Assembly: GCA_946478765.1 (NCBI GenBank)
Contig: CAMLDH010000126.1
Location: 1 to 9,534 of the forward strand
DNA length: 9,534 nt
Reading direction: 5' to 3'
From: an uncultured Oxalobacteraceae bacterium
GTDB lineage: Bacteria > Pseudomonadota > Gammaproteobacteria > Burkholderiales > Burkholderiaceae
Both the position numbers and the translations under genes were made by a program. The notes beneath the pieces were generated by a model. It searched no databases. It was not told the DNA's origin and worked only from the letters and a program-made list of their open reading frames with translations. The first letter of the stretch is position 1, and every line of letters begins with the position of its first letter. Positions 1 to 6,614 of this stretch are shown here, in pieces.

Positions 1-221
1 GCATCGATCAGGTCTTGCAATACCTCACGGTTGCCAGAAAAGACGCCATATTCACTGGCCGAGGCCAATTGCCGTGTCAGCATGACGCCGCGCGCCTTGA
101 GTGCGCCGTCGATTTCAAGCGTGCCCGCGACCACTACCAACAAGGTTAGCAATACTGAGATGCCCCACACTGGCCCTAGCGCCAGCAGCAGGATGCGATA
201 TTTGAGGCGCCAATTCTTCAA
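1..221 (-). CDS. Membrane sensor kinase, N-terminal part only (runs off the left edge)
   Basis: About 73 N-terminal residues are present, starting at a TTG codon (219-221) whose TTGA overlaps the stop of the binding-protein gene, a typical coupled arrangement. The protein opens with a short basic segment (MKNWRLKYR), then a strongly hydrophobic helix at about residues 10-32, then a periplasmic stretch containing RQLASASEYGVFSGNRE. That kind of segment is familiar from BarA-like hybrid sensor kinases just after the first membrane helix. The catalytic His-kinase and ATPase domains would lie outside the window, so the kinase assignment rests on this N-terminus and on context: a response regulator, a receptor and a periplasmic binding protein in the same unit. 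It would be an inner-membrane protein sensing the periplasm. It could instead be another membrane signalling protein such as a diguanylate cyclase with the same type of sensor region. No stop or frameshift is visible in this part. Confidence 0.7.
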   Translation of the reverse strand, partial: MKNWRLKYRILLLALGPVWGISVLLTLLVVVAGTLEIDGALKARGVMLTRQLASASEYGVFSGNREVLQDLID

Positions 222-1189
222 GGTACACGCTCCGCTGCAGGTTTCAGTTTTCGCAGCAGTTCTTGCTCATCATCGATATCCAATCCGAGCGAACGCTTGA
301 CCTGATGATTGATGCTGATTGAGAAATAACGCGGCGGCTGCGGCGCGGGCAAATTGCCATTGGGCGGCAAACCGTGAAGAATCTCCGCTACTTGTGTGGC
401 GATTTGGGCCGGCTGGCTATATACCGCCGCCAGTGCGCCGGCTTTCACGTAGGCCGCGGAAAAACCGAACAGGGGAATTTGGGCGCGATAGCTGGTCAGC
501 AAAATACTGGTGATATTGTTGCGGTTGTAAATGAGCGCATCGGGCACGGCGAGCAAGACGTCACTTTGCGCGAGCAAGCGTTTCAAGGCTGGGAACAGAT
601 CGGCTTCTTCCTGCACAAGCTCGATGTTCGCGCTCAATGAGGCATCTCTGGCGGCGCCTTGCAGACTGCCGGCAAACTCGGCGCTTTCTTTACCCAACAA
701 AATGCCAACGCGCTGGCGCCCCGGCAGCGCTTGACTTATCAGGGCAAATTGACGCGCCCAGGGCTGGTCAAGAAAGACTGCGGAGAACTGCGCGCTGTCG
801 AGTGTCTTCGCCCCCACATGCGCACTCTTCTGAAAGCCCGAGCGTGGCACCAGCACATTGAGCACGGGGATGCGCGGTGGTTTCTGGGCCATCGCATTCA
901 TGGCTGGGCTACCTACAGCGAGCAACAGTTGGCGGGTTGCGCCGGCGAAATCGTCTCTGTTGAACTTGGCAAGAGGGACTACGCGCATATTGATTTTGGC
1001 GCCACTGGTCTGGTCGAGCGCCAGACTGAGGCTGTTGGAAAAATCCGCGTAGGCACCGCCCTCTTCGCTCAGTACCAGCGTGATGCCATCGATCGCCGCC
1101 GATGCGGTGGGGGCCCACAGCAGGCATGCGCAGAACAGCAAGAAGGTGCGGATTAACGTGAAAGTCGCGCAGGGACTTAGGCGACTCAT
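218..1189 (-). CDS. Periplasmic ABC_sub_bind-type substrate-binding protein
   Basis: The 323-residue product has a clear Sec signal peptide: Arg at 3 and 14, hydrophobic core at about 15-26, and cleavage likely after the ASA at 29-31. I see no convincing lipobox, so it is probably soluble in the periplasm. The body resembles the ABC_sub_bind (TrpX-like) family: an N-terminal lobe with VLVPRSGF at about 112-119, and a second lobe with RVGILLGKES at 160-169, LLAVPDALIYNRNNI at 212-226, and IPLFGFSAAYVKAGALAAVY at 238-257. I chose the ATG at 1187-1189 because GGAAGAG lies directly before it; a GTG 15 bases upstream has no ribosome site. The gene follows the TonB receptor by 56 bases and overlaps the kinase start by 4. 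No permease or ATPase is nearby, so it more likely presents a ligand to the kinase than feeds a transporter. The ligand is unknown. Confidence 0.85.
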   Translation of the reverse strand: MSRLSPCATFTLIRTFLLFCACLLWAPTASAAIDGITLVLSEEGGAYADFSNSLSLALDQTSGAKINMRVVPLAKFNRDDFAGATRQLLLAVGSPAMNAMAQKPPRIPVLNVLVPRSGFQKSAHVGAKTLDSAQFSAVFLDQPWARQFALISQALPGRQRVGILLGKESAEFAGSLQGAARDASLSANIELVQEEADLFPALKRLLAQSDVLLAVPDALIYNRNNITSILLTSYRAQIPLFGFSAAYVKAGALAAVYSQPAQIATQVAEILHGLPPNGNLPAPQPPRYFSISINHQVKRSLGLDIDDEQELLRKLKPAAERVP

Positions 1190-1245
1190 CTCTTCCACTC
1201 GCACGCTGTCGCCACGGTCGTCAGCGCAAGGCTTAGGCGCATCAC

Positions 1246-3237
1246 TTAGAAATCCACCCTCAAACTAAGCCGGGTAACGCGACCGGGTACCTCATTGTTG
1301 TAGTTGTATTCAAAATAGCGCGTGTCCGCCAGGTTTTGAACGTTCAAGGACAGCTCACCCCGGCGGCTGCCCCACTGAAACAGATAGGCGAGCCTTCCAT
1401 CCCAGCGCCGGTTCCCGGGAATGAAGTAGCTGCGGTTTTCAGCCGGATTGAACTTTGTGTCGGCGAAATGCGTCTTGGAGGTTTGATAGGCGAGTAGACT
1501 GGCACTCCATTGTGAATTGAAGCGATGCGTGAGCATCATGTTTTGCATGGTGCGGGGCATGGAGTCGCTATAGATCACGCCGTTGGCATCGTTGCTATCG
1601 GCGCTGCCGCGCGAGACGCTATACATCAGCCTGGTCCGCTCGCTGAGCTTCCACTTGAATTGGCCCTCCACACCTTTCACGGTGGCCTTGCCAGCGTTCA
1701 TGTTTCCAGCGCGGGCCGAGGCGCGGCTGACGTCGATTAGATCACTGAACCGGTCGCGAAATACGCGCAGATCTACACCGATTTCGCCAATCTTCCCGAT
1801 ATACCCGAGTTCGGATGAATTCACGTATTCCGTCCCGATTGGGGCTACGCCAGGATATGGCCCTGATGTGCGCCAATATTCTTCCGAGACTTTTTCAAGC
1901 ACGGAGGGACTCCGGGTGGCGCGGGAAAAGCCAAGCCTTAGGGTCTGGCTGGGCATGAAATGCCAATTGGCCGCAAGCCGCGGCGAGACATCGGTGCCGG
2001 TAAAGTTGTTCTTTTCCAGCATCGCGCCGGCATTCAAGACCAGATCGGGGCGCGCGCGCCACTCAAGGTTGGCAAACAGGCGGGCCAGATCGAACGGTCG
2101 GGTATCCCACAGATATTCCACTTCCACGCCCAAAATATACGGCGCGTACACGCGGTCAGCGCGTACACTGCCGCCCCACACCAAGCGGGTCGTATCGGAA
2201 GGAGCAAAGCTGTGCTGCAGTTCCAGTTCGCTGCGACGGACCCGGACGTCGCCGTTGTGGGTGCCTTCGCCGTCGATGAGCGTGCCGGAGCTGCTTTCCA
2301 CGGCATGGAACGCCTGCAACGAAAGTTCGCTGCCATTGCCGAGCGCGCGGCGCCAGTGCAGCATCGCGAAGAATTCCCTGGCCTGCCTGTCGTCCGAACG
2401 CACAATATCGTATTCGCCCATCTGGCGCGGACCGCCGTTGAAGCCCAGTTGCATTTCCAGACTGTCTTGCGAATTGACTTGGTATTCGCCACGCCAGTTC
2501 AGTTGCCGAATGTGTTTGTCATCGAATTTGTTGACCATCCATCTGGGCATTTGCGCAGTCGCGTTCCGGATATCCGCGTCTTCGCCCTGATCCCTGCGCG
2601 CTGCAACGGTCAAGCGGTAGCTCAGTTCACCGGTAGTGCCGCCATACCGCAGCAAGCCCTCCGAACGCCCATTGGCGACGCTGAAGGATACAAGTTTGCC
2701 CTGCAATTCTGCCGGGTGGCTGGTGATGATATTGATCACGCCGGCAAAGGAATTCGCGCCATAGCTGGCTGCGGCCGGCCCGCGTACCACCTCGATGCGT
2801 TCGATATCTTCCAGCGCAACCGGGATATCGCTCCAGACCACCCCGCCATACAGGGAGGAATACACCGAGCGCCCATCGACCAGCACCTGCATGCGATCCG
2901 ATTTGGTATTCGTGACCAAGCCGTGATAGGCGACCGTACTGTCGGTCGCATAGAAGCGGTCGGCATGATAGGCCACATACATGCCTGGCACCAGGCGAAA
3001 CACCTCTGACAAATCCCAAGCGCCGGACTCGCGGATGGTCTGCCGGTCAATCACGGTCATCGCAATCGGCGCTTCGTCCAGAGGCTGCGACAAGCGCGAC
3101 GCGGACAACACCACCGGAACGTCATCGAGAAACCCCCCATCGTCATGCGGTCCGGCGGCCCGCGCGCTCGTGACTGCCAGCAGCGCGCAGAGGAGCGCGC
3201 AGGCCGGCCAGGGATGCCTTAAGAGACCAGGCCGCAT
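1246..3237 (-). CDS. TonB-dependent outer-membrane receptor
   Basis: The product is 663 residues, normal for a TonB-dependent receptor. A signal peptide (MRPGLLRHPWPACALLC and on) is probably cut near residue 27-28. A short linker with VPVVLSASR at 40-48 may hold the TonB box region. The plug domain runs from about 48 to 175 and shows PIAMTVIDRQTI, MQVLVDGRSVY at 116-126, DIERIEVVRGPAAASYGANS at 144-163, and GVINIIT. The rest is an aromatic-rich barrel ending in LSLRVDF, with the terminal Phe typical of outer-membrane barrels. The frame stays open 81 codons upstream, but those residues have no signal peptide and lie inside the response-regulator gene, so I place the start at the ATG at 3235-3237. 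That start overlaps the regulator by 19 bases. The substrate (siderophore, cobalamin or other) cannot be read from the sequence. The company of a binding protein and a kinase suggests the ligand also acts as a signal. Confidence 0.93.
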   Translation of the reverse strand: MRPGLLRHPWPACALLCALLAVTSARAAGPHDDGGFLDDVPVVLSASRLSQPLDEAPIAMTVIDRQTIRESGAWDLSEVFRLVPGMYVAYHADRFYATDSTVAYHGLVTNTKSDRMQVLVDGRSVYSSLYGGVVWSDIPVALEDIERIEVVRGPAAASYGANSFAGVINIITSHPAELQGKLVSFSVANGRSEGLLRYGGTTGELSYRLTVAARRDQGEDADIRNATAQMPRWMVNKFDDKHIRQLNWRGEYQVNSQDSLEMQLGFNGGPRQMGEYDIVRSDDRQAREFFAMLHWRRALGNGSELSLQAFHAVESSSGTLIDGEGTHNGDVRVRRSELELQHSFAPSDTTRLVWGGSVRADRVYAPYILGVEVEYLWDTRPFDLARLFANLEWRARPDLVLNAGAMLEKNNFTGTDVSPRLAANWHFMPSQTLRLGFSRATRSPSVLEKVSEEYWRTSGPYPGVAPIGTEYVNSSELGYIGKIGEIGVDLRVFRDRFSDLIDVSRASARAGNMNAGKATVKGVEGQFKWKLSERTRLMYSVSRGSADSNDANGVIYSDSMPRTMQNMMLTHRFNSQWSASLLAYQTSKTHFADTKFNPAENRSYFIPGNRRWDGRLAYLFQWGSRRGELSLNVQNLADTRYFEYNYNNEVPGRVTRLSLRVDF

Positions 3238-3839
3238 TGACGCGCCGCAAACATTGCCTCGGAACGGCTCGATACCTGCAGGTAGGCCAATATCGCCTGC
3301 ACATGTCCGCGTACCGTATTTTCCGATACGTCCAGGCGCCGTGCGATGACCTTGTTGGCCAAGCCCTGACACAGCAGATCGAGCACCTCGCATTGGCGCG
3401 GCGTCAAGCGGGGCTGCGCCATATTTTGTCCGTCTTGCAGCTCGGCGGATAAATGCGGGGAAGCCATCGGCTGCCCGCACAGCACATGGCCGATGACCGC
3501 GAGGATGTTGTCAGCGGTGTCGGCCTTCGAGACGAATGCCACCGCGCCACGTTCCAGCGACAGCTTCACGGTTTTTGGCGTCGCATCGGAAGACAGCATG
3601 ATGATCGGCACGTGCGGCCATTTACGCTTCAGCAGGTCGATACCCTCCAGCCCATTCAAACCCTGCAGCTGAATATCCAACAGCACAACGGCAGGAGCCT
3701 CGATCGAATCGCGCATGGCTTGTTCCAGCGACGCTGCCTCCACAACATGTACATCGGCAATGCCAGAGAACAGCACCATGGAAAGGCCAGAACGGAACAG
3801 TGCGTGGTCGTCGATGAGAAGGATGCGGGTAGGTGCCAT
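3219..3839 (-). CDS. NarL/FixJ-family (LuxR-type) response regulator
   Basis: The 206-residue product has an N-terminal receiver domain with the acidic pair D10/D11, phospho-acceptor D55 in VVLLDIQL, S83/S84 in IIMLSSDA, and conserved K105 in AFVSKAD. A linker leads to a C-terminal LuxR helix-turn-helix from about 145 to 200 (LTPRQCEVLDLLCQGLANK, then SENTVRGHV). All phosphorelay residues are present, so it should be a phosphorylation-controlled DNA-binding transcription factor in the cytoplasm. It is the first gene of the unit, its 3' end overlaps the TonB receptor start, and its partner is presumably the kinase at the left edge. The start is ATG 3839: an in-frame TAA lies three codons upstream and there is no obvious Shine-Dalgarno sequence, so translation may be weak or leaderless. 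Its targets are unknown; the receptor operon itself is a natural guess. Confidence 0.95.
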   Translation of the reverse strand: MAPTRILLIDDHALFRSGLSMVLFSGIADVHVVEAASLEQAMRDSIEAPAVVLLDIQLQGLNGLEGIDLLKRKWPHVPIIMLSSDATPKTVKLSLERGAVAFVSKADTADNILAVIGHVLCGQPMASPHLSAELQDGQNMAQPRLTPRQCEVLDLLCQGLANKVIARRLDVSENTVRGHVQAILAYLQVSSRSEAMFAARQCGLVS

Positions 3840-4169
3840 GACGCCGGATTAAATCAGTTCGGGACATGGTGTGCAACCACTTTTTGGTGGCTGTGTGATC
3901 GCCCAGTCCAAGCAGACTATATGCAAATATCCGGCGTGGACCTACGCTATCGATCATTGACATGATTACTTTTTTCTTGGTGCGCGTTGGCCGGAAAGTA
4001 GCTCTAGAAAAACTTGCTTGAAGGTTTGTTTTCGTATTGGACTTCCTTTAATGCCAGTCGTGGATCTTTCGAAAATCGTTTCACGCATTCTTTTTCAATT
4101 TGCGGAAAACATATGATCAGCAAACATGGACTCGCCTACATTTCAGGCGCAACCCAACTGGAGACTATG
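3840..4169. other. Divergent intergenic region between the signalling operon and the accessory genes
   Basis: These 330 bases separate minus-strand and plus-strand genes and should carry both promoters. The segment is AT-richer than the left operon and has T-rich runs at 3967-3974 and 4091-4095. A small imperfect hairpin surrounds the T-run at 3877-3890 (CCAC and GTGG arms). A TATGAT at 4112-4117 could be a -10 box for the plus-strand gene, but no good -35 stands at 16-18 bases. The plus-strand gene's frame is open back to 4014, but the upstream residues look non-coding and no ribosome site supports a start there. I see no RNA gene. Confidence 0.5.
3848..3876 (-). promoter_or_regulatory. Candidate promoter of the response-regulator operon
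   Basis: On the minus strand TTTAAT (3853-3848, five of six consensus bases) stands 17 bases from TTGCAC (3876-3871, three of six). Transcription from it would begin about at the ATG at 3839, giving a leaderless message. That would fit the missing ribosome site. The -35 match is poor, so this is only a candidate. Confidence 0.3.
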
Positions 4170-4952
4170 ATGTCTACAAATGACCTCGCAACCGTTCAAA
4201 ATCTGCACCTACTCGCGGGCGACTTGACCGATCGCAACGCCCCGACGCATCCGTTGACGCCTATCGCTCGGGTCGCGGAAGGCTACACAGTCCACTACGC
4301 CAACAAAATGATACGGGATTACCCAGTCGGTGCGACCGCTGCTCCGACAGGAATGCTCGCCGCCGCCTCGCCATCCGATGGCAAGCTGATCCTCTATAAC
4401 ATCACCGCGGATCGACGCTTGCTGCGGCTTCGACGAGATCCGGCAAGCCTAATCAAAGCTTCGCTACTCTTCGCGCTGATTCTGTTTATGTTCGGTTGGC
4501 CTCGGCTAGGTCAAGCAGAAGATTGCCGCAACACCGATAAGGTTGTCGCAAGTGCCGCGAGTGTCCAGGCCAATATCAATTTGAAAGGTCATGTTTTTAT
4601 GCACGTCGAAGGGTACAAAACCGAGCAAGGCAAAACTCTATTTAACTCTCAAAACGACTTCACATCTGCTTTCGCGAGGTGGCGCACGGCGACTGGAGGT
4701 CGCAGCGGCAATCCCAAACCGACGACCTGCGGCGGCGGAAATAGCGGCGATATGGACTGTGTGCCAGCCGAAAACCTCAAAATCACTTCCGCAAGGATTT
4801 GTACGCAGGTCTCGGCCGCTGGCGCTTGCACAGCATCCAAAAAAATCAAACCAACTCGCGTGGCATTTCGCTATGCCAAGAATGGGAAAGGAAGCAACGG
4901 CGTTTGGATCCTCAATACGGCATATCCGACTGCGAACAACAACTGTTCTTAG
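4170..4952 (+). CDS. Putative exported RNase A-like (CdiA-CT type) protein with N-terminal extension
   Basis: The 260-residue product has three parts. Residues 1-83 are a hydrophilic extension I do not recognise. Residues 84-116 look like a signal peptide or membrane anchor: basic LLRLRRDP, a hydrophobic core at 94-109, then LGQA, a possible cleavage site. Residues 117-260 form an exported domain with six Cys (119, 187, 197, 211, 220, 259), enough for three disulfides. This domain resembles the bacterial RNase A-like fold described for the CdiA toxin of Yersinia kristensenii: HVFMHVEGYKTEQGKTLF at 141-158, a middle helix, then VAFRY at 231-235 and VWILNTAYPT at 245-254. Candidate catalytic residues are H141 or H145, K150 or K155, T250 and Y252. 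The match is by memory of the family pattern. GGAG at 4160-4163 supports the ATG at 4170, or the adjacent ATG at 4167. A TTG at 4419 would give only a standard signal peptide. No small immunity-type gene follows directly. Confidence 0.6.
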   Translation: MSTNDLATVQNLHLLAGDLTDRNAPTHPLTPIARVAEGYTVHYANKMIRDYPVGATAAPTGMLAAASPSDGKLILYNITADRRLLRLRRDPASLIKASLLFALILFMFGWPRLGQAEDCRNTDKVVASAASVQANINLKGHVFMHVEGYKTEQGKTLFNSQNDFTSAFARWRTATGGRSGNPKPTTCGGGNSGDMDCVPAENLKITSARICTQVSAAGACTASKKIKPTRVAFRYAKNGKGSNGVWILNTAYPTANNNCS

Positions 4953-5158
4953 GGCGGGATGGGATTAGAGAGCGGCGCTCAAATTCCTAGGTCCAATACA
5001 CCTCCCGTCTCCGCGCACTTGTTCGTTACTAAGCTCGGTTGACAACGTTTTACCACCTTAACAGGAGAGTACTAGCGAGAACTAATTTTCACCTACAAGA
5101 GCGATTTCTGTAAAAGCTTCCATCACCTCCACAACTTCATTTCTAACGAAAGACTATC
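4953..5158 (+). other. Gap before the 483-residue protein gene, possible promoter
   Basis: This 206-base stretch is AT-rich and has no credible gene. A perfect TTGACA at 5039-5044 lacks a -10 box at normal distance. TTAACA at 5058-5063 with TAATTT at 5083-5088 is a weak alternative with a 19-base spacer. A small GAGC/GCTC hairpin at 4970-4980 has no T-run, so it is not a convincing terminator. Confidence 0.3.
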
Positions 5159-6610
5159 ATGGGTTTCTTTGACGATACGATCGGCAGCCTTGGCAAAAGC
5201 TTGGCCCTATCAGCCACAAGTTATTTGAACGACGCCACTGGCATGGATATTGGCGGGACGCTGTCCTATTTGTTCAGCGATGGACAGACGTCAGGTGGTG
5301 CGACGTTGGACAGTTTGGTTAGCGGCATCAGTTCCGAATTTTCTGGCAATCAAGCTGCTCTCTCATTGCTTCAGAACTCTTTGAACGAACAAACCACACA
5401 GCTTACCCAAATCGGCACGCAACTAAGTTCCATGGCGACAGCCATCGACGATATTTATGGAGAAATTCAAGGTATCCAAACTCTGCTTGACCAAATAAAC
5501 CAGAAGGCTCTTTATACCTCCTGGCAGGTACAGGACGGTTTCATAAAAACCTACGTGAATCAAATCGACTCCACGTTTGCAGTGTATGCATCGTATACGG
5601 TACTGTCGAATAACGCGAAACCTTCCGATGTTACATCTCTCGCCGCGAGCATTCTCGAGCCGAACACCGGCGAGATCAACGCCGCAAACGGAATAAACTC
5701 TTTTATGGTGGACGATCAATCGAACAAGGGGGCGCTCACATTGTGGGTCGATATGGTATGCCCATTGATTCTGGCGGGCCTCCTCGACTATCGCCAAGCT
5801 GTTGATCAATTCAAGGACTACTATACCAAGCTCACTTGGGCCCAACTGCGGGCGACCAATCTAGTGATCGAGGCCTACAACTTCCAAGGCGACAATGCAC
5901 TCGCCGCCTCGGCTTGGAGCGCATACAAGGCCCTGATTCTTACCCAAGAATCTTCATACATCGGCAACCTCTTACTTATTGTAAACGCCGGACTGAATGG
6001 TGCTGTCGCCAACAATTATGGCTTCCCGGCCTACAATGCGGCCTGGCAATTCCATCCGGATATGAGTCCAAGTTATCAACAAGGTGTCGCCTCGACTCCC
6101 TACTATGCGGTGTCGCCGGTCTTTGCGAACGCCGAATCTTTCCTGGCCAGACTGGCGCTTACGGATCCAGACGACCGGCGCATTGTCGTTCACATGCTCT
6201 ATTGGGGCGCTCCGTACAAGTCCGCGATCGACGCGTCTACAATCACCATCACGCAGATCGACTCGACGGCCAGCACCCCTGTTCCGCCGTCGGACGAATC
6301 ATCGGACTTCGGGCCAATGCAAAACACGCTAGCCACGTCCGAATGGGGGTCAGGAGTTGATCCGATCTGGATGACCGATTCCACGTTCTACGTGAAGCGC
6401 CTGGTGTACCTTGATTCGGAAGACGTGCCGCTGAACGATGGCATCTACTCCCTCACCAACCAAAATGGACAAGGCGCCTTGGTCCCGATGTCCACTTACT
6501 TCAGCGATACGACGGCGTTTCAGTCCGATTCCGTGCTCGGTTACGTGATGCGAATAAATGCAACTCAGCAGTTTGATTTCATGAACTTCAGCGCTTATTT
6601 TGGGGACTAG
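5159..6610 (+). CDS. Helix-rich protein of unknown function, possibly toxin-like
   Basis: I do not recognise the family of this 483-residue protein. It has no signal peptide and a single Cys (201). Residues 64-117 form a long amphipathic stretch with heptad-like Leu/Ile spacing (SLLQNSLNEQTTQLTQIGTQ, then IYGEIQGIQTLLDQINQ), which suggests a coiled coil or helical bundle. More helices follow at about 122-150, 193-240 (hydrophobic LWVDMVCPLILAGLLDY) and 246-283. A Ser/Thr/Pro-rich linker at about 360-383 leads to an aromatic, probably beta-rich tail from 402 to 483. A helical front joined to a beta-type tail recalls alpha-helical pore-forming or Cry-like toxins, but this is only a resemblance in layout. 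The ATG at 5159 has only a weak site (GAAAG). The glycosyltransferase starts four bases after its stop, so the two are probably cotranscribed and may work on the same product. Structure prediction would settle the fold. Confidence 0.85.
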   Translation: MGFFDDTIGSLGKSLALSATSYLNDATGMDIGGTLSYLFSDGQTSGGATLDSLVSGISSEFSGNQAALSLLQNSLNEQTTQLTQIGTQLSSMATAIDDIYGEIQGIQTLLDQINQKALYTSWQVQDGFIKTYVNQIDSTFAVYASYTVLSNNAKPSDVTSLAASILEPNTGEINAANGINSFMVDDQSNKGALTLWVDMVCPLILAGLLDYRQAVDQFKDYYTKLTWAQLRATNLVIEAYNFQGDNALAASAWSAYKALILTQESSYIGNLLLIVNAGLNGAVANNYGFPAYNAAWQFHPDMSPSYQQGVASTPYYAVSPVFANAESFLARLALTDPDDRRIVVHMLYWGAPYKSAIDASTITITQIDSTASTPVPPSDESSDFGPMQNTLATSEWGSGVDPIWMTDSTFYVKRLVYLDSEDVPLNDGIYSLTNQNGQGALVPMSTYFSDTTAFQSDSVLGYVMRINATQQFDFMNFSAYFGD

Positions 6611-6614
6611 TGCC

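Noticed and set aside
1583..3009. Two plus-strand open frames of 335 and 349 codons
   Set aside because: They lie opposite the TonB receptor gene, which has a full family signature; long antisense frames are common in GC-rich genes and these proteins resemble nothing.
3238..3480. An 81-residue upstream extension of the TonB receptor frame
   Set aside because: It would put a non-hydrophobic, Arg-rich stretch before a good signal peptide and would lie inside the response-regulator coding region.
3877..3890. A CCAC/GTGG hairpin around a T-run as a terminator
   Set aside because: The stem has only four to six pairs, and the position just upstream of the response regulator gives no operon for it to end.
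4014..4169. Start of the RNase-like gene at 4014
   Set aside because: There is no ribosome site, the first 50 residues look like translated intergenic DNA, and a good GGAG precedes the 4167/4170 ATG pair.
5039..5075. A perfect TTGACA as a promoter for the 483-residue protein gene
   Set aside because: No acceptable -10 box stands 16-18 bases downstream; the nearest TACTAG is 25 bases away.
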